From contig JBAIZL010000376.1 in the NCBI GenBank assembly GCA_036971475.1, positions 8,526,501 through 8,590,500 of the forward strand: DNA of 64,000 bases, in the 5' to 3' direction. The notes beneath the pieces are model-generated. The model searched no databases. It was not told the DNA's origin and saw only the letters and a program-made list of their open reading frames with translations. Shown here in pieces: positions 39,264-50,393 of this stretch. Position numbers and translations under genes: made by a program. Source of the stretch: Prosapia bicincta. Lineage: Eukaryota > Arthropoda > Insecta > Hemiptera > Cercopidae. Each line of letters opens with the position of its first letter. The first letter of the stretch is position 1.

Positions 39264-40895
39264 TGGTGTTGTACGGATGTGGTCTGCAGGAGCAACGAAA
39301 GGATAAAATGGGGTAACAATATCAGAAGCCAAAAAAGCTAGGAAATAATTATTTATGAGTGTTTTGGAGGGTGCTGAGTCCAATGCCGTCATCGAAACCC
39401 AAAGGAGATGCACTGTGCTCTACGAGAGTATCAAAATGGTAAATTTTGGGTTAAAATAAACAGATGGCAAAAAAACTAGGAAATGATCAATTTGGGGTTC
39501 AATTTCATCTAAAACTAACGGGGATGCACGGGTGATCCTCTAAGGAAAGAGTAAAAGGTGAACTTGTCGTAAAATATCAGAAGGCAAAAAATAACCTATA
39601 GGATGAAAACATTTTGTGTTTTCGAGGGTTTTGGGGACCAATGCACTCCTCAAACGTAACGGGGATGATCGGGTTTAGCTCTATGGGATTAGTAGAAAGA
39701 CCAATTAGGCCAAAAATATTAGAAAAGAAAAAAAACCTGAAACATTATCACTCGGAGAGTATTAGGAGTGCTAAATCCTATACCGTCAATGGGGATGCAC
39801 AGGCGACTATCTGTGGGAGTAGCATAATGAAAAGTGGAGTAAATAGGTCAGAAGGCAAGACAAGCTGGAGCAATTTCGGTCTTTACGAAGGTTCTGGGTT
39901 CATTGCATTCCTAAAGGGGAATGCCAACGGGGATGCAAGGGTTTAGCACTACGGGATTAGAAAAGGGATGAATTGGGCTAAAATTGTCTGCAAGGAATAA
40001 AAAACTAGAAAACAACTATTCGGAGGTTTTTAAGAGTGCTGAATCCTATTACGTTACCGAACGTCATTGGGGATGCACAGATGATGATCTATGGGAGTAT
40101 CAAATTGTGAATTGGGATGAAAATGTCAGAAAATAAAAATAATCTGGAAAATGATCAATCAGAATGGTTTTGGAAGGTGCTGAGTCGAACGCCATCATCA
40201 AAATTAAACGAGGATGCACGCGTGTGGTTCTAACGGAGTAGCAAAGAAGTAAATTTGAGTAAAAATATCAGAGGGAGAAAAAGGTATAATATTATCAATT
40301 GGGGTTGTTGTATAGGGTGCATAGTCCCATACCGTAATCGAAATCCAATTGTGACCAAGGGAGCATCAAAGTAGTGAAAATGTCGAAAGGCGTAAAAGCT
40401 CCTTCATAATGATCAATCGGTGGAGTGGGTTAAGTGTACTGAGTCCTAAACAGAGATCTAATGTTGGTGAGAAACACGGATAATGTTCTATAGGAGAAGC
40501 AAAGAGGTGATTTGGTGTAAACATGTCAGAAGGCAAGTATAAGCTGGAATGTGATGGTTTTTTGTGATATTGGTGTTTTTGGGAGTTCTGGGTCCAATGC
40601 ACTCCTCAAAAGTCAACGGAGATGATCGGGATTAGCTTTACGGGATTAGCAAATTGATGAATAAAGCTAAAAATGTCAAAAATAAAAGAAAACCTAGAAA
40701 ATGATCACTCGGAGGGTTTTGTATTGTGCTAAATTCTACACCCTTATCGACAGGCAGTGGGGATGTACAGGTGATGCTCTATGGGAGTAGCAAATAGTGA
40801 ATTCCGGTAACAATGTCAGAAGGCAAAAATAAGCTGATAAATGATCAATCAGAGTTTTTTGGAAGGTGCTGAGTCCAATGCCGTCATCGAAAGGC
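39264..40895 (+). repeat. Ancient degenerate satellite, about 140-bp monomers in alternating types
   Basis: A monomer built from GGGGATGCACAGGTGATGCT, CTATGGGAGTAGCAAA, AAATGTCAGAAGGCAAAAA, AATGATCAATCGGAG and GTGCTGAGTCCAATGCCGTC recurs about 11 times. Recognisable GGGGATG starts lie at 39,404, 39,520, 39,661, 39,791, 39,929, 40,069, 40,210, 40,618 and 40,759, with two eroded ones between. Monomers at 39,661, 39,929 and 40,618 are a second type (GATCGGGTTTAGCTCTA, GGGATTAG, CACTCGGAG), giving an alternating dimer of about 270-280 bp. Copies are heavily diverged, so the array is old. Purine-rich on the plus strand. Frames inside are not conserved between monomers. Confidence 0.85.
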
Positions 40896-40924
40896 TGATT
40901 TGATTAATTATTCACAAATTTCCC

Positions 40925-41115
40925 TCCAACCTCTGTCTTAACTCTTCCCCAAGCGACAGCATAACGAGTGAAATCAATAGCAGAGAATTTAGGAATTTTA
41001 TTTACAGAGCTATTTACTCGCTATCCCTCTTCTAGCCGCTGTCACTTAGCAGTAACTAGCAATAGCTTGTCTAATACCTCCCGTTGTAGCAGCTTGACCA
41101 AGTCTTTCTTTTTAA
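40925..41115 (-). repeat. Dispersed repeat family B, inverted copy
   Basis: Contains ACAGAGCTATTTACTC, CACTTAGCAGTAACTAGCAA and TAGCTTGTCTAATACCTCC, matching 61,870-62,000 in the same orientation and 24,590-24,720 in the opposite one. Confidence 0.65.
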
Positions 41116-41263
41116 AGAACAAAATTTTAAGCAAAGAAGTAGGCTATGTTTTTTTATGGCAGTGAGTCGTATTGGATGACGTAATTACTTATAGTTCTTA
41201 CGATTATAACTAGGAACATTCTTAATTTCTTATGTATGAAATTTCACCGGTTTTATCATTTTC

Positions 41264-41434
41264 ACCGGTCAAGGCCTGTTGTAAGGCTGCTGAGAGGATA
41301 TTACAGACTGGTACCATGGGTAGTGACACAAGCTCCCTGTCTGGGCCTGAAGAAAGTCACCTGGGCAGGAGTACCGACTTTGAAATCGGATTTGTAGGCG
41401 CTCGGTCTTAAGACGTGAAAAGGTGATCTGTGTT
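41264..41434 (-). repeat. Dispersed repeat family H, copy 2
   Basis: Inverted partner of 299-464. On the plus strand it holds a frame resembling an exon (TMGSDTSSLSGPEESHLGRS), with an upstream ATTACAG acceptor-like site. The homologous copy at 299-464 does not keep this frame, so repeat DNA is the better reading. Confidence 0.6.
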
Positions 41435-42742
41435 ATTCTTTCTGTATGTGACATAGTTTCTAATTTGTGTTATATAAGTTACTGTAAGAGATATGTAAAG
41501 TTGATTAACATATCAGTCTCTTTGACGGAACACTTTGTGGTTTGATAAAATCTGTCAAACGTTTGTTTATTTGGTGATTTACATGTTATTCCGTATTCTC
41601 AAGTTAGATATTTTACCTTATCTGGCATCCTTTCCGTTAAGTAAGAAGCATTTTTCATATTTAATAGCACGCTAAACTGTCAATTACAAAATAAAAATAC
41701 ACTACCGCGTTTGCTAATCACAACGAAACCTGTACTGTAAAAACACAAGATAAACACTTTCATTTCTATGTATAACACTTTTATTTAGAAAGTGTTATTA
41801 TTTGGAAAATTATCTTCAAATTCATGTTTGCTTGTGGATACTGTGAATATTGCGAGTTGCTTTTGTTTATATTAAAGGTAATAGTAAAAAGGGAAATTTT
41901 GGTTATTACAAAGATTAGTTTGAAACTTTTTCTTCTTTGGTCTATGTTAAATTGTGACATGTGAACTATGTTTGGCGATCATCATTACCTTTTCAGAAAT
42001 TAAGCATTTTTCAAGACTTTGATTACGGAATCTCAGTAGACGTGAAACTATTTACGTCTAACAAAACTGTTTATAAAAGACATTCCGCTAACTTTAATAT
42101 AAACAGTGTAATATTCATTTTATAGAAACGAGAGATACCAGTATCAATGAGAGTTTCGATAACTATATGTCAGTAGTTGTTTATATTAAAATGTTTGTTC
42201 AAACATTATGTTTATTCATCTTTAAATTGGAGACCGAAAACTCATTGTTTTCAAAATTGTTTTTTAGATAAATTTAGCACTTGCAATAATCAGGTAGGGA
42301 ACACTTTCCTCTGTTCTTTACTGAGAACGTTGCCTAAATAGTATTCTTTGCTAATACAATTAGTCTTTCTATAATAAAATATTATCACAGAAATATCTTT
42401 ACGGACTGTCAGCCAACGTAAAATACAGACTTACAAAAAGGTCTATAAGGAGAAGGAATCTTACTTGTGTAGGTCTGTGTTAGAGTGAGTGTAAGATTAT
42501 TTGTAATTGTGGAATGAGTTGTGAATATTGGTTTTTGTGTGCTAGCTACAAAAGCTAGTAATTTCGAAATTTCATTATTATATTTATGATATATTTGCTT
42601 TCGAATTTCGGTGTTGAAAAATAGATTTTTACCTATGAAATGCATCTGTGAGCTAGTTCACGCAAGTCATCCTTGTAACAGTTTATTGAACTAAAATAAT
42701 AAATATTGGTTGTTTCCATCTTCACGTGAGCTACTAGTTTTC
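41435..42742. other. AT-rich stretch without recognisable gene
   Basis: Nothing recognised on either strand; the short frame at 42,409-42,645 lacks motifs. Confidence 0.5.
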
Positions 42743-42933
42743 ACTAAACACTTGTGAATATTTACAAACTTGACTATAAAAGCAATTACTACGCCGTTTC
42801 GGGAGATGTGTCCCATTGTCAACTTGGATCGTAACTCAGTTACAATGGGACACATCTCCCAAAACGGCCGTCCTCAACAAATATAAGTAAGTACTACCAT
42901 AGGCAAGTTTGTAAATATTAACAAGTGTTTAGT
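42743..42933. mobile_element. MITE-like foldback element with two nested inverted-repeat pairs
   Basis: The outer 30-bp arms 42,743-42,772 and 42,904-42,933 (ACTAAACACTTGTGAATATT...) pair with one mismatch. The inner 27-bp arms 42,793-42,819 and 42,842-42,868 (CGGGAGATGTGTCCCATTGT and its complement) also pair with one mismatch, around a 22-base loop. About 191 bp in total, non-coding. No clear target-site duplication; a (TA)n run begins 12 bp to the right. Confidence 0.85.
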
Positions 42934-42939
42934 ATTAAC

Positions 42940-42944
<5 letters not shown>

Positions 42945-43000
<56 letters not shown>
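42945..43000. repeat. (TA)n microsatellite
   Basis: About 56 bp of TA repeats directly beside the MITE-like element. Confidence 0.96.
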
Positions 43001-43003
<3 letters not shown>

Positions 43004-43423
43004 GTGTATAACTAAAAATAAATGCGTAAGAAGTAGAGACATAAGATGGGAGGGTTAACAGTGTCTGTTCTCATATTTTCTTATACCTAGTGAGAAAATA
43101 TTTGCATACTTCCCAATTATATTCACCAGGCAACATATAATACATAACCGCCCGCAGCGGTTCTTGCATCCAATAAACCATTTTAACCTAAACTAGTTTA
43201 AATGAATTTTAGTATTTCTGTACAAACACAAATAAGAGAGTGTTTTTCACAAAAAAAAGATCCGTATTTATTTTTTTTTTATTTATTTACCTGTCTCTCT
43301 GTTATTATGAATGTATTAGTGTCTGTATTGTAAAAGGTCCTTTACTTGGTAATGGATAAACAGCAAATATTTGGTTACCTGTTATTGTTAGATTAGAATG
43401 TAATTTCATTAAGTTCAAGGTAA

Positions 43424-43940
43424 TCTCTATATATAGAAATTTAAGTCCTGACTGACAGACTGAATGACTGAAGAACAACGCAGAGTAAATAATAATGATA
43501 CAAACTTGAGGTTTAGAGGTAACCTTCGTTATTCTATGTAGAGGAGCACTAAGAAATGATTAACCAAAAGTTTAATTTTAAATGGAGGAAATAGAAAAAA
43601 ACGAGTAGGAATTTACCATAAGAAATACATTGAGTTCACATCTCCCTGGCTGTATATAATGTAAACAGTTCATTCGATCGAAAAGAAACTTTTTGAAGTT
43701 ATTAAACCCACTCCTGGAAAGGTTTTTTCATAATTGGAGCCGTTTGTGGATATTTTTCAAAAAACATGACAAAAATTAAAAACAGATCGCCTACTTTTCT
43801 GGCTAACGATTCAGTTACTCATATTGAAATTAAAAACTATTAATAATGATGCAACTAATAATCAATAGATGACAGCACTCTCGCTATGCGCTATGACGTA
43901 CAGCTGATACTTAAATTAGGTGGAAATACGATTTCATGCA
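43424..43940 (+). mobile_element. Possible 5' region of a Helitron-family element
   Basis: TCTATATATAGAAATTTAAG, then CTGACTGACAGACTGAATGA and CTGAAGAACAACGCAGAG. A TCTATATATA start followed by a CTGACTGAC-rich stretch is the kind of 5' terminus seen in insect Helitron/Helentron families. It lies 1.1 kb upstream of helicase remnants in the same orientation, which supports but does not prove that one element once spanned 43.4-45.1 kb. No Rep domain is left in between. Confidence 0.35.
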
Positions 43941-44507
43941 AAAATTTTTACATGTGTTTAGGTTAGTTTGCATAACAGCTGTTTTAACGCATACGTAATA
44001 TTACTTTATTTGCTGTAAAATATTAACTAAATTGCTAATGCATTGAAAACCTTTTCAATTTATAAGGTAATAAACATTTTAATTTATAAAATAAATTTTA
44101 CTAAATTATTTAAAAGTAATAAATATGAATTTTATTTTTGTTCATGTTAAGCTATTATTTAAATGTAATAGATATGGATTTAGGCTAAATTGCTTTGTTT
44201 GAGAATCATACAAATTAGGTTATTATTTATGCTTAAGTTCTAGAAATGCTTATTTAAATTTATTTAGTAACTATGGTTTCATATATATTGGGAGGTGGAT
44301 ATAGTTGTTTTTCAGTAACCATAAGTACGTGGTCAGATATGGTCTGAAAAAAATTGAATTCGGTGGTAGATTACAAAAAGAAACATACTTTGGCATTTTG
44401 TTTTACTTTTAATTTCTATTCCAACGAATATCTATAGGAATAACAGGACAACGTCTGTCGGGTTTGCCATTATGTTCATAAATACTAAATAAAGTTTAGC
44501 TAAAGTT

Positions 44508-44686
44508 AACATGACATTCATTGCCTGGTAGAGACACATCATATATCAATTGATTTGAGACATGACTGTTTCTCCCATGGACAATTTTATGTTCGAAGTT
44601 CTATAGTAAGGTCCTCCAGTAGTTTAGTGATTATTGCTCCAGATAGAAATATCACCAATTTAATATGTAAAGAGGTTTCGAGATAA
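44508..44686 (+). pseudogene. Helitron helicase C-terminus remnant, copy 1
   Basis: In one frame to the stop at 44,684-44,686 the text reads ISIDLRHDCFSHGQFYV, then RSSIVRSSSSLVIIAPD, then ICKEVSR and stop. The motif DLR-x-D-CFSHGQ(F/L)YVACSRV, then the APD/APEG-x-TKNIVYKEVL end, is the C-terminus of the Pif1-type helicase of Helitron rolling-circle transposons. The usual ACSR arginine-finger region is mutated to RSSI. Only the last 50 or so residues survive. The 3' flank (AATCAAAGTATCAGCAAAAA) is homologous to the satellite units downstream, so this is an older relative of copy 2. Confidence 0.8.
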
Positions 44687-44829
44687 TCAAAGTATCAGCA
44701 AAAATTAAATATTACATTATGGTAATAAAGCAACGGGATTAAACATTTTAGAAAATTTAGACATTATATGTCAAAGCAAAAGAAAGAACATATATTAAAT
44801 GAACAAGAAAATTCACAAATATTTCTTAA

Positions 44830-45092
44830 ATCACTAATTCCATCGGATTATCCTTTCAAATTCAATTCTTTCAAAAAGGATGCAATTTCCAGTTGAAGAT
44901 TGCTTTGCGATGGCAATTATCAAATCCCAATGACAGTCTCTTAAAACCAGCTGGAATGTGTTTGAAAGATGTCTGTCTCTCACATGGACAGCTTTATGTT
45001 GCATGTTCTAGAGTAAGCTCTTCCAGTAGTTTACTGAATCTTGCACCAGATGGATAAACCATCATGTTGTACATAAAGAGGTTCTGAAATAA
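44830..45092 (+). pseudogene. Helitron helicase C-terminus remnant, copy 2
   Basis: Plus-strand text in three frames: LIPSDYPFKF, then FKRMQFPVEDCFAMAIIKSQ, a stop, QSLK, then KDVCLSHGQLYVACSRV and LLNLAPDG, then HHVVHKEVLK and stop (about 45,092). These are, in order, the IPSD..PF / K-R-x-QFP-V / FAMTINKxQGQ / CFSHGQLYVACSRV / VYKEVL blocks of the Helitron helicase. The helicase motif Q-G-Q is now a stop plus Q, and at least two frameshifts are present, so it is dead. Its last codons lie inside the first unit of the 182-bp array, which therefore grew out of this gene end. Confidence 0.87.
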
Positions 45093-47600
45093 TCAAAGTA
45101 TCAGCGAAAAATAAAAATAAAATATCCAACACGTTTAGTAGACTTCTTATCTAATTTTAGTACTTGAATAGTCATTTTTATATTATTCCATTCATTTAAA
45201 ACTCATTTTCTCATATTTTTACTTTATTAGGATGGATAAACCATCATGTTGTACATAAAGAGGTTTTGAAATAATCAAAGTATCAGCGAAAAATAAAAAT
45301 AAAATATCCAACACGTTTAGTAGACTTCTTATCTATTTTTAGTACTTGAATAGTCATTTTTATATTATTCCATTCATTTAAAACTCATTTTCTCATATTT
45401 TTACTTTATTAGGATGGATAAACCATCATGTTGTACATAAAGAGGTTTTAAAATAATCAAAGTATCAGCGAAAAATAAAAATAAAATATCCAACACGTTT
45501 AGTAGACTTCTTATCTAATTTTAGTACTTGAATAGTCATTTTTATATTATTCCATTCAATTAAAACTCATTTTCTCATATTTTTACTTTATTAGGATGGA
45601 TAAACCATCATGTTGTACATAAAGAGGTTTTGAAATAATTAAAGTATCAGCGAAAAATAAAAATAAAATATCCAACACGTTTAGTAGACTTCCTATCTAA
45701 TTTTAGTACTTGAATAGTCATTTTTATATTAATCCATTCATTTAAAACTCATTTTCTCATATTTTTACTTTATTAGGATGGATAAACCATCATGTTGTAC
45801 ATAAAGAGGTTTTGAAATAATCAACGTATCAGCGAAAAATAAAAATAAAATATCCAACACGTTAAGTAGACTTCTTATCTAATTTTAGTACTTGAATAGT
45901 CATTTTTATATTATTCCATTCATTTAAAACTCATTTTCTCATGTTTTTACTTTATTAGGATGGATAAACCATCATGTTGTACATAAAGAGGTTTTGAAAT
46001 AATCAAAGTATCAGCGAAAAATAAAAATAAAATATCCAACACGTTTAGTAGACTTCTTATCTAATTTTAGTACTTGAATAGTCATTTTTATATTATTCCA
46101 TTCATTTAAAACTCATTTTCCCATATTTTTACTTTATTAGGATGGATAAACCATCATGTTGTACATAAAGAGGTTTTGAAATAATCAAAGTATCAGCGAA
46201 AAATAAAAATAAAATATCCAACACGTTTAGTAGACTTCCTATCTAATTTTAGTACTTGAATAGTCATTTTTATATTATTCCATTCATTTAAAACTCATTT
46301 TCTCATATCTTTACATTATTAGGATGGATAAACCATCATGTTGTACATAAAGAGGTTTTGAAATAATCAAAGTATCAGCGAAAAATAAAAATAAAATATC
46401 CAACACGTTTAGTAGACTTCTTATCTAATTTTAGTACTTGAATAGTCATTTTTATATTATTCCATTCATTTAAAACTCATTTTCTCATATTTTTACTTTA
46501 TTAGGATGGATAAACCATCATGTTGTACATAAAGAGGTTTTGAAATAATCAAAGTATCAGCGAAAAATAAAAATAAAATATCCAACACGTTTAGTAGACT
46601 TCTTATCTAATTTTAGTACTTGAATAGTCATTTTTATATTATTCCATTCATTTAAAACTCATTTTCTCATATTTTTACTTTATTAGGATGGATAAACCAT
46701 CATGTTGTACATAAAGAGGTTTTGAAATAATCAAAGTATCAGCGAAAAATAAAAATAAAATATCCAACACGTTTAGTAGACTTCTTATCTATTTTTAGTA
46801 CTTGAATAGTCATTTTTATATTATTCCATTCATTTAAAACTCATTTTCCCATATTTTTACTTTATTAGGATGGATAAACCATCATGTTGTACATAAAGAG
46901 GTTTTGAAATAATCAAAGTATCAGCGAAAAATAAAAATAAAATATCCAACACGTTTAGTAGACTTCTTATCTATTTCTAGTACTTGAATAGTCATTTTTA
47001 TATTATTCCATTCATTTAAAACTCATTTTCCCATATTTTTACTTTATTAGGATGGAAATACCATCATGTTGTACATAAAGAGGTTTTGAAATAATCAAAG
47101 TATCAGCGAAAAATAAAAATAAAATATCCAACACGTTTAGTAGACTTCTTATCTAATTTTAGTACTTGAATAGTCATTTTTATATTATTCCATTCATTTA
47201 AAACTCATTTTCTCATATTTTTACTTTATTAGGATGGATAAACCATCATGTTGTAGATAAGGAGGTTTTGAAATAATCAAAGTATCAGCGAAAAATAAAA
47301 ATAAAATATCCAACACGTTTAGTAGACTTCCTATCTAATTTTAGTACTTGAATAGTCATTTTTGTATTATTCCATTCATTTAAAACTCATTTTCTCATAT
47401 TTTACATTATTAGGATGGATAAACCATCATGTTGTACATAAAGAGGTTTTGAAATAATAATCAAAGTATCAGCGAAAAATAAAAATAAAATATCCAACAC
47501 GTTTAGTAGACTTCGTATCTATTTTTAGTACTTGAATAGTCATTTTTATATTATTCCATTCATTTAAAACTTATTTTCTCATATTTTTACTTTATTAGGA
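45051..47600 (+). repeat. 182-bp satellite array (14 units) derived from a Helitron helicase tail
   Basis: Units start with TGGATAAACC at 45,051, 45,233, 45,415, 45,597, 45,779, 45,961, 46,143, 46,325, 46,507, 46,689, 46,871, 47,053, 47,235 and 47,416, ending at 47,600. The period is 182 bp, with one 181-bp unit and one 185-bp unit (an extra AAT). Differences between units are few (for example TCTAATTTT/TCTATTTTT, TTCTCATA/TTCCCATA, CTTATC/CCTATC), so homogenisation or amplification is recent. Each unit retains the end of the helicase frame (HHVVHKEVLK, stop) and about 140 bp of 3' flank (ATCCAACACGTTTAGTAGAC, ACTTGAATAGTCATTTTTAT). Copy number may be collapsed by assembly. Confidence 0.97.
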
Positions 47601-47819
47601 TGGATAAAAATTCATTTAAAATATTATAAAAAATGTATTATATTTCATAGGAAAAATGTATCATTAGTAAAGTAATATATTATTTATGGGTTTTTGTCAA
47701 CAGATTTGATAAATGAATTTTTTAAATTAACTATTTTTTTTCTATTTAGTTAGTTAGAACTTAGCTAGTGACAACTATTTACAAAGGTAAAAGTCAAAAT
47801 AGTGAACTCGAAATCTCAC
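47601..47819. other. AT-rich flank of the satellite array
   Basis: Array homology ends at about 47,607. The rest is AT-rich without recognised features; no clear Helitron 3' hairpin plus CTRR end was seen. Confidence 0.5.
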
Positions 47820-47892
47820 AAAAAATTTGCTTTTAATAAACAAATACACAACAGACTAGTTTCGGCGGCGATGTCGCCTTCTTCAGTCCTTG
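47820..47892 (-). other. Hammerhead-ribozyme-like motif 4
   Basis: Minus strand: CTGAAGA (47,880-47,886), A, GGCG...CGCC hairpin, GAAA (47,860-47,863), then ACTAGTC. A two-pair AC/GU helix III thus places a GUC at the cleavage position. This is the clearest of the four. It is followed by TGTTGTGTATTTG and a TTTTTT-containing tail. The spelling GCCGCCGAAACTAGTC is of the kind found at Penelope-type element ends. Confidence 0.55.
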
Positions 47893-48547
47893 GCTACTAC
47901 TTAAAGATTGCTTCTACTAAAACTTATTTTTTTCCAATTTCAAGGACCTAATAACAACAAATACTCTATATATTATTATGTATATTTATTATATAATATC
48001 ACCTATCATTATGATGTTTATGTAAAGTGTAACAACTTTAAACTTGCGCATAGTCGATAGTCGATTTTTAAACAAATTACGATCAAACTACTACAGTATT
48101 CGAATGCAGCAAGACCTTACCATATTTACTTGTTTACCTATCTTACCATCATGCATTGCTACGAATCTAGGATATTTAGGAATCTAGGATAGAATAGATA
48201 TTTATGCCCCTTTATTTGACTATGCTATGTTGTACACCTAATATATTTTACTTTGTAAATGTATGTACTTATTTATTATATTTTTAATTCGGTCAGAGAA
48301 AGACCTTTCCAATATGAAATCACTATGTTATTCTCTATTATAATACACCCATTCCTCGATCAATTGGTTGACCTAATCGCAGCTCGTGTCGGATTTACTG
48401 TGGTTTTCAGTTTGCGCTAGGTTCTGTACAAGTTGATAAGTGAAAGATGATTGAGTAACATATAAAAGTATTATAACCTTACTTCAAATTCAATTGTTTT
48501 AATCATCCAAAAATATCAGTTACTAAATTATTCGATAATAATTCATT
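47893..48547. other. No recognisable gene
   Basis: Nothing recognised. ATAGTCGATAGTCGAT near 48,050 is a small direct repeat. Confidence 0.5.

Positions 48548-48618
<71 letters not shown>
48548..48618. repeat. (CT)n-(TA)n compound microsatellite
   Basis: About 26 bp of CT followed by about 42 bp of TA. Confidence 0.95.
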
Positions 48619-48619
<1 letters not shown>

Positions 48620-48899
48620 GACCGATATATATATATACATATATACGACCTTACAAATAATTGAGCCCAGCGTATAAAATCAAATTATTTTGATAATTTA
48701 ATTTACCTTAGTTTTCAAATAAATATTACTTCTGTTTTAAAACTTCCTTTGTTTCTACATAGGTTGTGTTTCTACCATAACATATTTCTTTAATGTTTAA
48801 TTATTTAAATATATTTTGATTTCAATATTAATGACTATTTTACCAAAACGCTGTACTTCTACCCCATATTTGTTTATTCTACTTTCGTACGTCTTCTCT

Positions 48900-49620
48900 T
48901 ACCATAAGGTAAAAGCCAAAACCCTAAACCTGTTACAGAACACCATATATCCCAATCTTAGACGGTGAGAATTTTCAAACACAAATAATTACTACCAGGC
49001 GTTAATATCTGTTAGCTTAATTATAAACACTAGTGTGCGACAAAATTGGGCTTTGTGGTGTATCGGCCCTTCAAGTCTCGTACGAAAGTGATCAAGTTAG
49101 TCATAGGTTATTAGGCGCAGACGTTTTAGCTATACAAATAATGAATTCGGGTTTGGATTGGTACAAAAACTAAGCGGTGATCTTATGTCTAACCGATAAC
49201 TTTTCAAATAACTTCAGTCGCCGACAGTTGGACATTATACCAACACCTTACTTTCCTAAAGTCTATTTATTGATACATCAATGCATACTGCAATCGGCAA
49301 CTAGCGAAGTCATGCGTAGAACGAATTTTTAAAAGGAGCGGTACAAATCAATTTCATTTTACAAGAGATGGTAATCATTTATATTTGAATAAATATAAAA
49401 ACTCTTTCCTACTATAACATCTGTGACAAAATGGTTTTGGAATTATAAAACTGTAATTAAAATTTAAATGTATCAACGTTAAAATAGAAGTAAAACAAGT
49501 AAAACTTTTTTTTCTACAAAACATAATATCAATAACCACCAGTGCCATGAATATCCAAGCATTCAACCTGCCCTTACACGACGAATGCATGATAGATAAT
49601 TAGTAGGCGACGAGACAAGA
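48900..49620 (+). repeat. Dispersed repeat family C, copy 3
   Basis: AACACAAATAATTACTACCA, TTATACCAACACCTTACTTT, CTAAAGTCTATTTATTGATA, GAAGTCATGCGTAGAACG and CGAATGCATGATA align with 17.5-18.0 and 24.0-24.5 kb in the same order. A family-A-like CAAGTCTCGTACGAAAG also occurs near 49,070. No coding frame. Confidence 0.6.
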
Positions 49621-50235
49621 AGACCTAGACTGCTATAGCTAGGTTTCATTTGATACATATTAAATGCTTACAACATAAATCTATTATAACAATGTTATTT
49701 TAAATCTAAAAAATGTTCAAAATCTTTAAAAAATTTTAGACAAAGGTAGGTGAAGATGGATACTGGTTACATTTGTATATTTATTGTTTCGACATAAAAA
49801 TGTCAGAAAACCTCACAGAATAAGTATATACCTCATAATTCACCAACCATCTAACACTTGAATTCAAAGAGAATTTTGAAAATTAATGGCCTTAGATAAT
49901 TCTTTTCGTGCCTGAATTTTGCTTAATAGAAAGTCAATCAAATTGTCCAGTAGATGGTAAAAATAATATGCTAGCCTAATTGCAGATAACCTCGAAGGTG
50001 ACGTTGATGCTGTAAAAGCGCCATAGATTTGTAAGTTTCCAAATTTGTTTTTGCAATTGGAGATCAATCGTAACGCCAGGTTAGTAAAGTGTATTTGTAA
50101 TTTAAAACATATAAAATAAAGTAATTAAAATTTCATGTCTAGGATGAAAAATATAAACAAACAAATAGATTGACACAGTAGTTCTAGTGAAAAGGTAGTA
50201 GTAAACGTATAATTGTATAATAATACAATACTGTA
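49621..50235. other. No recognisable gene
   Basis: AT-rich DNA up to the left terminal inverted repeat of the transposon. The small frame at 49,864-50,067 (minus) lacks motifs. Confidence 0.5.
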
Positions 50236-50393
50236 CTGTTCGTCCAAGTTAAGAAAGCAAAGTTTTAGCGCAGGTTAGAGAGAAAGGGGTAGAGTATGGC
50301 CACCCTAAGGAAGGATGGATGTGAAATGCGTTGTGATGGATGTTAAAATCTTTCTGTGGTTTTCTGTTTGTTTCCACCGGAATCTCATTGCTC

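Noticed and set aside
41290..41395. Host gene exon (TMGSDTSSLSGPEESHLGRS...)
   Set aside because: The homologous repeat at 299-464 does not keep the frame, so repeat DNA explains it better.
45051..47600. CRISPR array
   Set aside because: Units are contiguous 182-bp copies with no unique spacers, in a eukaryotic context.
47620..48070. Helitron 3' terminus downstream of the array
   Set aside because: No hairpin followed by CTRR could be located, so I did not set a right boundary for the element.
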